Shown: one piece after another, positions 44,246 to 58,020 of the stretch
Layout of the letters: each line of letters begins with the position of its first letter
Numbering within the stretch: the first letter of the stretch is position 1
NCBI GenBank assembly: GCA_946894095.1
Contig: OX335649.1
Span: 10,930,001 to 10,994,000, forward strand
Source of the DNA: Incurvaria masculella
Lineage: Eukaryota > Arthropoda > Insecta > Lepidoptera > Incurvariidae
Direction of reading: 5' to 3'
Length of the DNA: 64,000 bases
The notes under the pieces: generated by a model
The model's database searches: none
What the model was told of the DNA's origin: nothing
The model's input: only the letters and a program-made list of their open reading frames with translations
Made by a program: the position numbers and the translations under genes

Positions 44246-45444
44246 CACGAAAATATATATAATTTTATTTTAATCGAGTGCAGGCACCGACGATATGAGG
44301 TCACTTGGTATTGAGGTCTTGATTTTCGTAAACTATGTTAAAAATACGAAAAAAAAAATATTTACATAACGGCGATGGTGAATTTTTCAAATTCTGCACC
44401 ACATAAATGAGGGCCGTAAGAGTAAAACTAAGCCGACATGTGTTACTGTCATAGTATTAGTCGTGGCTTGGTTTTTGAATCATATAAAATATGCAGAGCT
44501 TATCTCTGGGCGGGCAAATCCTTCAGCGAGCTCCTCGACCGCGCCCGACCGCACGCCCTCCGCCGGTCCTCTACCTATGTATCTAGCGTATAAAGAGACG
44601 TGGACTAACTGCGTAGAAATATCATGACCTATAAAACTGTTGCAACTATAAAATGATTCAAAACATCATAGCAATCCATTGATGCCATATTGTAACCTCG
44701 ATTCTGTAATTTAAAATTGATTAGAATTGAGTGTAACGATAAGGCACATCAAGGTTTCTGAAGAAAAGCAGTGGGGTTTTAGATTTTAAATTAAAATCGC
44801 AATTATTTCCTTTTTAATATTTTAAGAAAATGCGTTGTCAGCTCAATTTCCGACTGTAATGTTTAATTTTATGAAATTAATTATGTACATGAAAACAAGT
44901 AATTACAGCGAAAATAAAAAAATACATTGCAGCAATATTGTAGTGAAATACATTAAATGTTTACCAAAACTAAAAGTTTCCGCTGATAAATGTTCCTAAA
45001 ATAGTCAAATACCTCTGCCATTTACTTTTAAAATAAATAAAATTTTATCATCGACATCTTAAAATATGACATTGAGGAATCATAGCGGGTGACTAAAGAG
45101 CTAATTATTCTAAAACTAAAAAAAAAACTTTATTCTTTACAAACAAAGAGGTAATAATTTATATGAAATAACAGTTACCTCTTCCCGTTCCTGAGAAAAA
45201 AGCTCTTGCCAGGCAGAAAGACATACAGGAGGACAACGAAGTAACCTTTATCTTATTTTGGGGAACAAAACTCTAAAAAACATGAAAGTATATCAGAACG
45301 AAAAAATATATACACTCTATTGATTGATATCTGTGATCAAGTTTAATTTGCAAGGGCCTTTTTCACCTACAACCGATTAGATGAATCGCCAAATATATTG
45401 GGCCTTTATCAGCAGCTTGCAATCAATACCAGAACAAGATAAAC
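44246..45444. other. unassigned
   Basis: AT-rich DNA upstream of the GC island. Nothing recognised apart from homopolymer runs. Confidence 0.4.
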
Positions 45445-45857
45445 AGCAGCAGCGGCTCGTAGCCTAGTGGCGCGGGGACTGGCCTAACGTACCAGAGGCC
45501 CGGGTTCAATACCAACTTGCACCACTGTCTTTCTCTTTCAGAGTTCGATAAGTGCATTTCGTCACGAATGCGAGCTGCTCCATGGTTCGGAATCCATGTA
45601 AAACTGTAGGTCTCCTTCCCCTACTAGGTGGTAGGGTTTAAGCCCGCCCGGGTTGGTACCATCGCATTGGATGAAAAGATGGTCGAAGCGGCAATGAAAA
45701 ATTGTCCGTGTTTTCCATCCAGTTCAATGTAGCCGTGCTCATAAAGGGAAGGTCCTGGCATGGCACCTAATTCCTTCGGAAATGTGGTGTATTGGGCTAA
45801 TATCATAACGGTAGTTATGTGGTATTAGCCATCCATGTCAGGTCGCATAAAAAAAAA
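45445..45857 (+). mobile_element. full-length tRNA-derived SINE (reference copy)
   Basis: The head has pol III boxes: A box TAGCCTAGTGGC (45460-45471) and B box GGTTCAATACC (45503-45513). The ~340-bp body includes GATAAGTGCATTTCGTCACG, CCATGGTTCGGAATCCATGT, ACCATCGCATTGGATG and TGGTATTAGCCATCCATGTC. It ends in about ten A. At least nine other partial copies occur in this window. No protein is encoded; it would depend on a LINE partner. Confidence 0.85.
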
Positions 45858-46363
45858 TACTTTAGTAATAAAGGTCCTTTAAATGTCGAATAAAATAAAT
45901 CAGCACTTGGTGAAAACCAAGCTCAATGTAAGTACCTACAATTTGTTGTAATGGAAGAATTTGAATTTCTTTTTTACTTCCATAAGACCATAATCTTCAC
46001 ACCCCAAAAAAATTGCAGTAAGTACATAAAATATATTTTATTACGAAACGATTATTAAAGTTAGCAACATAACTTTTCATAATGTATTTGTATACTCGTT
46101 ACAAACCAAACAGATAGTACGAGTATGTAGTAGTATGAATAAAATAAAATGGGCGGATTAGGTTAGTTAGTCAGAAAGTCATGCAATAATATTATTCAAA
46201 CTTTATTGTTGAGGTTGCTCTCAAATCATTACACTGTATTAATTATTCTGTGGCTGGTAACATTTAAAATTATAATATAATATTAATTTATTTTAGAAAT
46301 CATAATTAAAATGTACTTATATTATGACTCCCGGTAAAGTTTCTTGTCAGTTCTACCGTCTAT

Positions 46364-46633
46364 AAAAAACTGCCAAGTGCAAGTCGGACTCGCACTCAAA
46401 GGGCTCCGTACCATTATACAAGATTTGACCCAAATAAATCACGTTTCCTGTATCACATTCGTTGTTAGAGCGGCCACATATATACCTACACAATCTGTGA
46501 AAATTTCAGTTGTCTACCTATTACGGTTCATGAGATACTGCCCTGTGACAGATGAACAGATGGACGGACGGACAGAGGAGGCTTAGTACTAGGGTTCCTT
46601 TTAGCACCCTTTGGGTACGGAACCCTAAAAAAT
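46364..46633 (+). repeat. dispersed repeat with CGGA microsatellite, copy 2
   Basis: CTGCCAAGTGCAAGTCGGAC at the start, a shortened GGACGGACGGACAGAGG run at about 46562-46578 and GGGTACGGAACCCTAAAAAA at the end match the copy at 4184-4503. Confidence 0.75.
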
Positions 46634-47339
46634 ACGAATGCAAGAGTACGTTTACACCGATTGGAGGTACTCATGTAAGCCTACAAAAGCAGCGCTGCCG
46701 GTCGGCAAGCTGTAATGTTAAATGTTGCCGCCTAAACGAACACTTCATGCATTGACCCCATCAATTCGTCATAAAAATGCGGACCTCTTTTCTACCCAAA
46801 ATGTAGGGATCTAGAATAGGATCTTAAATAGCACGTTGAAGGTTAAGTAGCTAAAACAACCTTTTTCGGAGGTTATTTTAACTACATAACAACTTTATTA
46901 CAATTTTTATTTTCTTGGACATTATTTCAGCTGCGCCGACCGACCAATTGATAAATGACCGATATCCTGTGAATAAATGGCATGACATGAGAAGTGCACG
47001 TGAGTGAACTATACATCGTTATATCGCTGCTTTGTTGCTACGCAACCGTAAGCGTCGTGAATGTGTAATCATATTATTGCTGTGTGAGGCTACTCTTTCG
47101 AAGATTATGATATCATTGTGGGAGGGAATGTTTCGACACCAACTCGTATGGTTTGCAGGCAATATATGTAATATTATATGGCCCTTTTCATTGATATGGC
47201 CCTGAAAAGGGTGGAAGATGGGCTATGAAAAGGTTGTATTGAATATTTTGATCGCAGAATACATTGTGTAAAAAAAAAACAAAAAAAAAAAAAAAAACAT
47301 ACAGACGAATTGATAACCTCCTCCTTTTTTTGAAGTCGG
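46634..47339. other. unassigned, ends in an A-rich repeat
   Basis: Nothing coding. A long A tract at 47268-47297 leads into GACGAATTGATAACCTCCTC and TTTTTTTGAAGTCGGTT, a dispersed lepidopteran repeat end also seen at about 62878-62932. Confidence 0.5.
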
Positions 47340-48070
47340 TTAAAAATGAGCAATGTCTGGGATGTAAATATGATGGGTGTCGGAGACATTCCAATCGCAG
47401 CTCCTCCAATTAAGCGACCGTTCGTTTTGCAGTGTGTGATCTTGCGTTGTCCTGAAGCAACAGTGGGTAGAGCAATTGACCAGTCTCGGTTCTTTAACTA
47501 GCTTTTCCAACCTGGTTTGCAATTGTTTTATAATAGAGATCTGCCGTAATCGTCTGGTCAGATCTTAGGAAGCTGTAATGGATGACACCAGCACTGGTCC
47601 ACCAGACACTCACCAAAACCTTTTTCCGAGTCAACTTGCGCATAGGGCATGATTCGGCCGATTCTCCTGAGATCAACCATTGTGATGAGCATTTTTAATT
47701 ATCGTATGGTACCATTCAGAATCGTTCATCACAAGTAACGATACGATCCAAAATCCCCTTGTTATTGTGACGTTTTAGTAATGCAACGCAGCACTCGACG
47801 CGTGTTTGTTAGTGTGCTTTCTCTCAATTCATTCGGTATACATTTCTAGAGCTTTTCGCTTTTCTAATTTCTTTAAAATTGATTAATTGCTTTATCACTC
47901 ACATCGAAGCCTGCTGCTAACTTTGACGTGGTTTGCGATCGATCTGCTTCCCCGATAACTTTTAATTATTTATTGTCTACTGGGTCTTTGGCGGTCCACG
48001 GGGTTGGTTCTGTAGGTAAGCATTTACAAAACGTAAACGTTGGCCAGTTCGGCAAAACGCTAATTTCATA
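47340..48070 (-). pseudogene. decayed mariner-family transposase
   Basis: Minus-strand pieces: LTRKKVLVSVWWTSAGVIHY then SFLRSDQTITADLYY (about 47676-47494), followed in other frames by a TTQDHTLQNERS-like remnant of the HDNARPHT block and LRLECLRHPSYLHPRH, a remnant of the HPPYSPDL block. The N-terminal half is present only as short degenerate pieces up to about 48070. Several frameshifts make it non-functional. Confidence 0.7.
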
Positions 48071-49375
48071 TGTAAGGACCTAATATTTTGATTGCAGGAT
48101 ATATTGTGTAAAGGACACAAAAATAGTGCTTATGTTGTATTAACCACTAAGTGGAATGCATCGGAAAACGAATAGATTGAATATCTCGTCATATGAATAT
48201 AATTTCTGATCGGTGTAGTGAGCAGTAGGATTTAATTTATTATGTTAAATCTATCCTTGCTATTTTGATTTATCCTAATGAAAGGAGGATGGGCAAAAAT
48301 TTATGAACTCTGGTATAGCCCTCAATAGCAATAAATTATGTATCAATAGAAAGGTAATTTTATGTACATTACTATACACTATCGGATCCTAGCTATAATG
48401 CTTTAAGTATAAAATTTACATGTAAAGTTTTTCTCTGTACAGGTTGTTAACGGATCTATGGTCCAAACATTAACCAGGTATTCCTTGACCTATTTGGAGC
48501 AAAAAAGGTAAGTAAAATTTTGTTGTCAGACGAAAAAAAAATTGTCCTCCCTATACAATTTTGTACCTACACACAAAATGTATAGGGATGTATAGCCCCC
48601 TTTTAAACCCGGTATAAATGGAGTTCCGGTGTACAAGATCTAGTTCACGCGACTTTAAATAAATAATAATATTTATTATTAGTTTGTTTTACGTAAAACA
48701 ATATAAAATTTTAATAGCAAAAATCTGCCATGTTTTGATCACTATATTTTCGAACGGACAACGATTTAGCCGAAACGCGCATAGTGATTATCAATTTACT
48801 TTAAAAGCCCAATTCAACCATGTAATAATCATTGTTATTGGACGGGTGTACTAAAGTGCCCATCGTCCTTTAAAAAAAAAAACCATACCATTTACATTAT
48901 AATTGTTGGTATATGAGAACATATACATTAAAAAATATCTGTTTCTGTAGCCAATGTTTTTAAAACCTAAATTATGAAACATTGCGAAACTTCATAAAGT
49001 GGCGCGCTATTTTTATTTACTTGTAAAAGTGTAATAACCGATCAAAAACATCTGTATTGATCTTTAAAAATACCTAGAGTATGTTTAAATTATCTATTCC
49101 ATAATTTCGAATTCTTAACGAGAGCCAGTTGGGAATTTAGAAATAATTTCGGTTCTTTTCCATTCATTTAATGTCAAAAGCGACAAGTGCTTTCCAATTC
49201 CACTGTTAAGTGATCTGATCAAGACCATCTAAGATTCTTTAGTTTTTACTTGACCTGACATATAAGGCAAACATCACATTGAATATGCATATCTACCATG
49301 TTAAAAGCTCATTAAACTTGTATATTTATGAAAATTATATTTATGAATATAATATTTTTATTTGGAACAAGTAAT
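48071..49375. other. unassigned
   Basis: AT-rich DNA with no gene or complete transposon recognised. Confidence 0.4.
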
Positions 49376-50260
49376 GGATGGCTAATACCACGGAGGATAG
49401 AGGGAGAGAGGAGATGTTTTTAACTCATATTACAAAGGATCGCAGCGTGACACTGTGCGGGGAAGCGGGGGGGGGGGGGGGAATCGGGGTCATGCACCGC
49501 CCATTTTTGCGAAATTCATCTACCGGAAGAATCGATATTCTGGTAGCAGCTATTCCGATAGCTATTCTTAGTGGTGACTACAACTAGATGGCGCCTTTTA
49601 AATTTTACTAATTGTTTTTTCTATTAAAAAACTTTAGAAATTTAAATCTATGCGCGGATTCAAATAATTTTAATTTAAAATGTCATTAAAATTAGCCCTA
49701 TGAGATCAACATTTCTTACCGTAAAACGAAAATGATTGCGAGCCATCTATCGGCACATAGCAAGAGCGATACATCGATACAATGCTCGAATATTGACTCA
49801 AATTATAAAATTTGAGGTGTTTTACTGACAAATAAAACGTAATTCCACCTACAAACTTTAGAATATTTTGTCCTGTGTAATGTTTGCAACATTTTACACA
49901 AAATCTTATCGTGTAATCGACTGTTCGCCGAAAGTTGCGGCGCAGACCATAATATTGTCCCACAACCTAACACCGCCAGCGCCATGTCGCGAATGTCGCT
50001 AAGCCACGCCTTCTTTATCACGTGGGCTGTGACGTAGCGACCCACCTGGTGGACACAGACCCAGTTTGCTTAGACCATCTCCTCTCTACCTCTATCCTCC
50101 GTGGCTAATACTCATCTTAAAATAGCTCAATCTTCATTTATTTCGTAAGCACGGCCTCACTGAACTAAATGGAAAACACGGACACGTTTTCTTTGCACGC
50201 CCATGTTTCTACCATACAATGCGATGGTTTTAGTTTTACATAGGTTAAAGACCAAGCAGA
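49376..50260 (-). mobile_element. SINE copy split by a hAT-like element
   Basis: GGATGGCTAATAC at 49376-49388 is the tail of the SINE in minus orientation. It resumes at 50104 with GCTAATAC, then CACGGCCTCACTGAACTAAA, AATGGAAAACACGGAC and CAATGCGATGG. The break is the 715-bp element at 49389-50103. Confidence 0.75.
49389..50103. mobile_element. 715-bp non-autonomous hAT-like element with 8-bp target duplication
   Basis: Termini CACGGAGGATAGAGGGAGAG and the complement of CACGGAGGATAGAGGTAGAG match in about 27 of 28 positions. The flanking GCTAATAC (49381-49388 and 50104-50111) is a perfect 8-bp target duplication, the hAT hallmark. The interior contains a G14 run (49469-49482) and no transposase. 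Termini are not the usual hAT CAGGG, so another 8-bp-TSD superfamily is possible. Confidence 0.85.
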
Positions 50261-51525
50261 CCAAAATGCATATTTAAATTTCGGATAAAAATAAGGAGGT
50301 GGAACGTAACCTGGTATTCGAATGAGCAGAATCAGACACAAAAACGGATGAAGGATGTCTCCGTCAATGTCTTCCTCTTGAAGGAGATATCAGATCGAAC
50401 ATACAAACAGACACAATTTTTGGGCATCAAGTTGACGAACTTTATTACACATAATAAACTAAGTTATAATTCATTCTTCCCCCGGAAAATTACCATGAAT
50501 ATTAAGAGAGGAGCGCACATAGCACATTAGGTAATATTGACTGTTTCGGCGGGCGTAACAGAGAGAAAAATGACCAAATGAAACCGGAGGCGAAGTTGTC
50601 AGTCGACAGTAATAGAAAAAGTAAACGTGGTTTGAATGTTTAATAATGTCCCTGCAATAAAAAGCGTTAAAATTCGATAAAACTTTGTTTGAATAAACAA
50701 AACCAAATTGAGCTTTTTTGTTGTAGTACCAGGTATTGCATGGAAGTTGGCACCGATTTTATTGGCCATGGAAGAATGATCATTGTCCTTTGCAAATGTT
50801 CGTATAGCCACAGATTACATCAATGAATTATGTTTGTAATGTGGTTATTATTATTTTATTGGGTGTAAGTATAAATGAAAAAAAAAAACGGCGTATCAGT
50901 TTTCTTATTAATTAGATAAATTATACTTATCCGAGTTTTAAGATAATCGCGCTCCAAACGAATATCCAGGTTTTTTTTAAAATTATTTTAAAGATCGTAT
51001 TACTAGGATTTCATATGGATAACTCTTGTTGACATTAAATTAAAACACTCTCTTCATATGGTTGTCTTTCGTTTTAGTTAATAAGTAAGTAGGGCGCGTG
51101 CGGGGTACGGGGAAGGACGACAGGCGGGGAGGGGGGGGGGGGTGGGGGCACTGCAGGCGGCGATGGGTCGGGCGGAGGCCGACGCGAGCAGGGCTAGCTC
51201 TCCCCAGGACGATCCACGACCTGATTTTCACGGATATTAGTTTTCAGAGCGAATAGATAAAGAGAGGTTGAAAATTGTATGCTAAACTGTGTAGAAACCG
51301 TTTGGGCATTGTATCAATACTTACTAATTTTCTTCGTCCAAATGTATGCCTTAATTGTAGGCTTATCTAAGTTATATATCATCAATCTACGGCATTACAA
51401 TAAAAGACAATGTTCCAAAAATAATTGTTTTTCTTATTTTACTATTATCACACAGGTACCGCAACGCTGTGATTGGTAAATAAGTGCTAGTGTTTTTTTT
51501 CCAACTTACTGAGATCTAGCCAGAC
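50261..51525. other. unassigned, with a long G tract
   Basis: AT-rich except for 51093-51210, which contains a G12 run flanked by other G-runs (AGGCGGGGAGGG...GGTGGGGGC, about 51121-51150). No exon recognised. Confidence 0.4.
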
Positions 51526-51579
51526 ATTACTGCAGATATGTATAGCCGAAAATTGCGAAATATGATGGAAAAGATCACC

Positions 51580-51830
51580 TCTCATGAAATGAGACTAGTG
51601 AATTACTGTAGCCCACTGCTTCTTCAGGACTGCACAACAGGCGATCACTGCGACTGCCACTGAAAGCCGTCCTTCACCCACCATATTCTGCAGCTCAAAC
51701 TGATTCGTTTTTTGGAAAAATAATTAATAAACTTCCCATAAAATGGCAGAAGAACGATAACAATGCTTCATAATTTGATTACAAACAATTGGAAACAAAT
51801 ATAAAATTTTTCGATAAGATTGACAACTTT
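51580..51830 (+). pseudogene. mariner transposase C-terminal scrap
   Basis: In shifted frames: VLHPPYSAAQTDSFFGK, a broken HPPYSADLAPSDFF block with an internal deletion, then INKLPIKWQK and FDYKQLETNIKF, similar to mariner C-termini (LPxKWxK, YF). Very short and degenerate. Confidence 0.4.
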
Positions 51831-52439
51831 TGCGTGTTTTGGTTAGACGATGTGCACAGTAGATGTCTTCTAATCTATCACAAATATATTAATTCAAATA
51901 CTTTTATTTGTTTATCATGTTCAATTCTGATTATTATTGATGGTCATTTTAAGCCATACGTCTACACTTTTTTATTAGCCTCAATTTACGTTTGAATATT
52001 TTGTAACAATCCTCAACTCAAAACCTAAGATCATGGAAAAATGTATTCAAGGGCCGTAACTACTAATGTTATTCAAAACAGAATATAACACACCGAGGAT
52101 TTTTACAAAAATAAAATTTTCACATATCCCTTTACACTCGAGAAAATATCATCGAATGGGAAGCTTGCAGTTGTTTTTTTTGGTGTACTATTTTGCAGAA
52201 CAGTAAAAATCTTAAAGATGTATTTGATAAAAAAAAAAAATTTCATATTTTTTTATTGATAAAAAAATTTTAATTCAGATCCTTTGTTATTTGATCCTTT
52301 GTCATGACACCACCTGCTGGGTATTTTATTCCTACCGAATAAGACAAAATATAGTGAAGAAAGTAAATACATATACAGAGCCCGTCATTCGAAGTGTTAC
52401 CAATTGAAAATGATGTTATTTGGTAATTTAATTACAGTT
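51831..52439. other. unassigned
   Basis: AT-rich DNA with no recognised gene. Confidence 0.4.
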
Positions 52440-53520
52440 TATTAAAAAAAAATACTAAAATGTTAAAAATGTTTCCTTCGATATAGCCTCTTTTGGTACG
52501 GATGATGGCACCAAGTCTTCTGGCAAAAGCATTGCAGGTTGCACGAAGTTTGCGGTATTCTGTTCCATTCCCGACGGAGCGCTGCCTTCAGCGTATCCAT
52601 ACTTTCATATAATTTTATTGACATGACAGCTTCCAAAATTGGCCATACCGAGCGGTCCATTGGATTGGATGGCGGCCACTGTTCTGAAGAAATTAACCGA
52701 GGAACGTGGTTCTGTAAAAAATGTGTGTCAGGCGAGTTTTGTACGATGGTGCTGACTTTTGTTGGAACGTCCAGCTGTTCGTACTGAATTGCTTACGTGC
52801 CCATGGTATGAGCGTATCATTTAACACCTTTTGCTGGTACACTTGCTGGTTCACTTTGACGCCCTTCTCGATAAACACGAGTAGAGAGCGACTATTTGGG
52901 GTCACTGCAGCCCAGACCATAACATAAGCTTGCTTACAAACAGCAACTCTATCGTCTAAATTCTCGTTGAACTTGCGCTACAACCAACAAGATCATTTTG
53001 TTTGTTTACATACTGTTGGAAAGCAAAAATGTTTTCATCAGAAACAATAATGTTTTCCAGATCGCCACGTTCGTGCAAGGCTTTCAGTGCTCGAGCTCTT
53101 CGTAGTTGGACTTGCCTTCTGCGCTGAAGTAAGATAAGCGCTTTTTGCATCTTGTAGGGCTTCAGTTTCAGTTATTTTTTCAGTATGCACCGAATAATTG
53201 AGTCGGATACTTTCAGACTTTTCGCCAATTTTCCATCAATCTGGCGAGTATTTCTTTGAATTCGAGCCTTTACCTTTCGAACCATATCACGTGTTGTTGT
53301 TGTTTTCGGATGACCGCATCCATGCCGTTTAGCAATGCTCCCGGTTTGCATAACACACTAACATTTTGTTCACACATAAATGTCGGAGCTCCCGATCACA
53401 TTGTTGCTTTTAATATCCATTGCGAAAATTTATTATCAAATTCAAATGTATGCCCGCTCTTTTCGCACACTTATAACAATAAAACAAACTGACGTTTCAC
53501 CAAAATTTGGCGCGCTGTCA
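52440..53520 (-). pseudogene. decayed Tc1/mariner-superfamily transposase
   Basis: Minus strand, in pieces: KALHERGDLENIIVSDENIF and FQQYVNKQNDLV (about 53150-52956), then MVWAAVTPNSRSLLVFIEKG, VKVNQQVYQQKVL and NSWTFQQKSAPSYKT (52920-52693), then DRSVWPILEA and KAALRREWNRIPQTSCN (52660-52463). The order SDE, WTFQQDxAPxH, NPxDxxVWxILE and WxxIP is the D,D(37-41)D layout. QQD has become QQK and the third block is broken, so it is inactive. Confidence 0.8.
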
Positions 53521-55780
53521 TTATTATTATGAAAATAGAAGCAGCGTGAAGTTAGTAACAGTTCGGGTGACGGACCTTGTATATGTGATGTGACCGTTAC
53601 CGGATTAAATTCCAATTAAAAAGAAAATTTTATCTTTCTTCGAGTTGAATGCATACATGAAAAGTTCTTTGAACAAAATAGTACCTCATTAAATAAGAAA
53701 TTGTTGGGTTTTCATTGAGATTGAATTTTATTATAATCGCTTGACCTCTTTTTATCAGGTATAAATGAAACAAACGAACGAAAATATACAAATGAAATAC
53801 TAATTTAATTTAATATTAAGACTGTCGTGAAGTCAACGGTGCTCTGGGATTGGAAAATTTGAAGAAATGAATCTTTGTCCATTGGCCGAGGCACAATTTT
53901 GCGCTCCGACTGCAAATAAAAGAGAAATCGTCTGCCGCACCTAGCGTTTACCTATCAATAAAAGTTATCAGACTTTAATAAAACATTTTTAATAGTTTTA
54001 AAAAGTTTGTTTTGTATCTATGCATGTTTTATATTTATGTAAATTTCTGTATTTTCCAGTAAAATATATCTAAATTGACTACAAAAAGACAACATTTTCC
54101 AATGATTATAAGCCAATTTTTCTAATCTAAAAGGTAAATAAAAGAAATCATAAGGCGCCACAACCAATAAAACCAAGTGAACCACTACTATTTTAAAATA
54201 TAACATATAATATACTTTGTAGCGAAAAATTGGATGAAATATTTTATATTTTGTAAGTCTAATTCTCTCATTAATTTAGAAATGTTTATGTGTGATGTAT
54301 ATATTATTACCTATATACTTCACATTTATAATTATGAAGTTATTCATGATATTTTTTTATACAATGACATAATTAATTTATAGTAGTGGTGCTCATTAAA
54401 CTATTTAAAAAATTTCCTCCATGGGCACCGACTAATTTAAATATATATTTTTTTCAAAATAGATCGAGTTGTAAAGAAAAGTAAAGTTTCCAATACTCTA
54501 TTACGAAAACACCGTAAATACACATTTTTATTGCACAGTCAATGTGTAAAAATGCAATACCTTTTTGTTCCATGAAAATACTGTATTTTGTGATTAGTTG
54601 TTTGTAAATAGTAGTTGCCAATGTGAGTTTTGGGAATTTCTAAAAAATAAAAAATAAAATATCCGTGTTTTATTGTTATTTATAAAATTTAATCTGGAGC
54701 AGGCGTTGACTATATGATTTATAAATACATTTTACATATACGAATTCATGTTCATTAAGAAATAAAACTTGATTTGTCTTGAAAACTTGGAATGTCATAG
54801 AACTTGAAAGATAAAAAAAAAATATTGTAATATAATAAATTACCTTGTAAGATTTCAAATGTATGTATAATTAATCAAATTACGCTTATAAATACATACA
54901 ATAATGAAATGAGAGAAATCTACAACTATGATTTATGATTCAACTTGTCATAAGGTCGCACAGGTTTCATACTACTGTTTGTATGATATGCTCACTCGTG
55001 GATATGGTCTCCAACACTATAGGAAACAAAGTTAATAAGTACATTACTAAAGCTACATGTCACCACTAACGAAATGTGTGAAGCTAACAGTGAATGATCG
55101 GTACATGATGGAATGAGGCCTCTACGAGTGTGTAGCAAGCGACGAATGCACTCGGTGGATGCACTACGGACACCGTACCATTGCAGCTCTCGTGAACTTA
55201 CCCTCGTTGCAAGAGGTACATAGGGAGTTTTAAGTGTCAGTAATGACCATCATATCTTGGATTCCGATTCACAGATTCAGTCATTGTTCGAACAAGTCGT
55301 GATAAATATTTTCTTAATTTATTGCAGAATGACACTTCCAAATCCTTTCATTTATTCAATTCGCTTTGTAATTATCACTTAATAGGTTACTTATACTTAG
55401 ATATTTTATCTTTTATTTTATTTACAAATACATAGGATGTTTTTATCTATAGATCAATTAGATTTATCATTTATTTAGCTGGAAAATAAAAATTATTTTC
55501 ATTTAAATTATGTTTTAAATAAAGTATATTTTAATATAAAACCTTTAAATGTCACTTTAAAAGTATTTAAATTTATATTAACTATTTATAGTTTATACAT
55601 TAAATTTTAATTTTATGAGGTTGTCAGTAACAGTCACTAGGTGCTAATTATTATTGTAGATAATGTAAACGTATGCCTAATTCAATTCCATTGCCTACTT
55701 CGATTCAGGTTAGGTTTCTAGTCCATCAAACGGTGTAACGTGGAAGATATTAGATCGCTGTTCACAATAGAAGAGGTGAT
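53521..55780. other. unassigned, very AT-rich
   Basis: 2.2 kb with long A/T runs; no exon, RNA gene or complete transposon recognised. Confidence 0.4.
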
Positions 55781-55899
55781 TCGATGGGATATTATCGCAG
55801 CATCCGCGAATTTGAGCTCTCAGATTCGGCGCAGTACCGCCCTTATCATACAAGTTATGCAACGGTGGTTCCGAGCGCGAGAGGGAATCGGGAGTCGCA

Positions 55900-56290
55900 C
55901 GAGCCTTTCGGGGGGATGAAAGCGCAACGGAGCTGTGTCCTCAGACGCAGCGGAGCGGGGGGTGGAAGTGATTCCGGTCGCACACACTGTCCGCGCCGCG
56001 GTCACAGCCTCAAAGCAAAGCACCTCGGCGGTCTGTGAGATCGTCGAATCGAACGGCCGACGCGCGAGAAACGTCAAACGCTGCGGTGGCCCCGGGCGGC
56101 GCGGGATCTCTCGGGGCGCGCGCGATTCGCACTACTTGCGGGAAACGCCAGCATTACGTCAGCGGCGGCAAGGCGGAGGCGAGGCGCGAGGGAGGGCGGG
56201 GGAGATGGGGAGGCGAGGGGAGGATCGCCCCGCGCCCCGCAATGCTGCATCCTTCCGTGGCATCTCCGGGAAAACGTGACAGTTCCTTGC
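55900..56290. promoter_or_regulatory. GC-rich island, candidate distal promoter or 5' exon
   Basis: About 390 bp rich in CpG (GGCCCCGGGCGGCGCGGGAT, GGGAGGGCGGGGGAGATGGG) inside very AT-rich DNA. It contains ATTACGTCAGC, close to a CREB-type site. Frames of about 110 codons exist on both strands, which GC content explains. No gene assigned. Confidence 0.35.
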
Positions 56291-58020
56291 GGAGGAAATG
56301 TTTCGGCAAGCTTCGGGCATGTTGCCGCGGTAGTGGAATACATTCCAATCGATTTCATGAAATACGAAAATAATTTTAACGACACCAAAATAGTTAACAA
56401 GCTTTAGGCTTCCCAATGTTCAAGAAATATCATGTAAATAGCGTTGTGAACGTTATAACATCTAGGAAAATCACTACATATTTGTTTAAAAAAAGAATTG
56501 TTATTGATATTACTTTTGAATTTTCCAGAAAACACAATTTGCATAGATTTGTGTGAAGTGATTCAAATAAAATGAAAAAACATTTAAATAAGAAGTTTAT
56601 CACTTTTATGCTGCACAAACGTTAAAAATTTTAAATAAAAACGGAAAATATAGAAACAAGTCCAGTAATATAGACTTCTGTTAAGTAATTTTGAACAACT
56701 ACATTATTAAAATAGTTTCATGATCAATACAGACAAAATTATTTTTAAATAAAAAAAACGCCTCCAAAAAAACACCTCGGAACTAAAAAGCAAAAAATAA
56801 TTGTTTACTTTTAATGAATTTACGATAAACTAATTGAATACCTAACTAATTATATACAATTTCCTAATTTCTAATCATCTTTTGAAATCAATGCCTTGGG
56901 TAGACCTCGCTCCGCACCCGCTGACTGCTACACATACACTATTTCAGCCGAACGCACCCGAAGTCTCTGAGAGTGTAAGAAACCTGAGTCGGCAATGATT
57001 GGTCCACAGAGCATTATAAGCGACGCTAAGGGCATCTCTAGGTTAGCTCGTCTAACTGTACGCACAAGCTGTTGATGCAGCGTACTGATATAGTGTTTCA
57101 ACGTTTATAGTACTATCGGATTTAAAGAGGCGCGCGCCCCGGTGGAGGGCATTAATGTTAATTTGCTGCTCTGTTGATAGATCATCCTACGACACCGTTG
57201 TCTAAACGAGACGATTTCAGGCGAACGCTGCCGAAGTTGGTGAGAACGCGTGCAAGCCCTCGCGATGACGTACCTAGGTACTAACCTCACACTCGTTTTG
57301 ACACGTAGATGAGAGCAGACACTTCAACGTCGCTATCTATTGTTTTCTGTGATTTTTTATATTTGTCATACTTTTGTTTTGTGTTATGTAGTTATGTTAG
57401 TACACGTAACCAAATATTTACCATATACGGGGTCGTTGTTTTTTTATTGGTTTGTTTATGTTTATTAATAGCTGCGGTACCCGGCTCCGCTCGGGTTAGT
57501 GTCGGCTAAATTATCTCATGGATAAAAAGTAGCCCACATGACTGGTCCAAAATAGGGTCCAGGACAATGTATCCATGTACCAAATTTAATCAAGATCGTT
57601 CGAGCCGAAATAGCATGATTTAATGAGAAACATCCAATAACTCCCATTCAGAGCTTCGTTGAATTTGGTGGCTATTTAAAAAAAAAACATTTGCCGCCAG
57701 AATCTTTCTACACTTCCACTGCTACATTGCTTACCTAGTAAGTAACGTGTAACGTAGGTAAGTTTTGCGTGGACTCTAACCCACAGCCAGCCTCAACATC
57801 GAACCTGACTGCTCCCAGAGATGCTATACATTGATAAAATACGCACATAAATCAGGTAAGTGGTTCGCAAGTTATAAGACTTTAACACTCACTACTCACC
57901 CTTCTGGTAATGAAGCGTTATATTATGTAGCCTATATGTTTTTAGTAGAATCAGCCAAGTAGTCCTAAAGTTGCGGGAAATACCAAGCCTTACTTCGGTA
58001 CAATTAGTAAAAGCAAGCGC
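56291..58020. other. unassigned, with repeat fragments
   Basis: Mostly AT-rich. Around 57470-57620, GCTGCGGTACCCGGCTCCGC and GATAAAAAGTAGCCCACATG resemble a dispersed lepidopteran repeat. A C13 run lies at 58028-58040. No exon recognised. Confidence 0.35.

Noticed and set aside
45624..45806. Recurring small ORF ([23 protein letters not shown])
   Set aside because: It recurs in every SINE copy and is an accidental frame of the SINE body; SINEs encode no protein.
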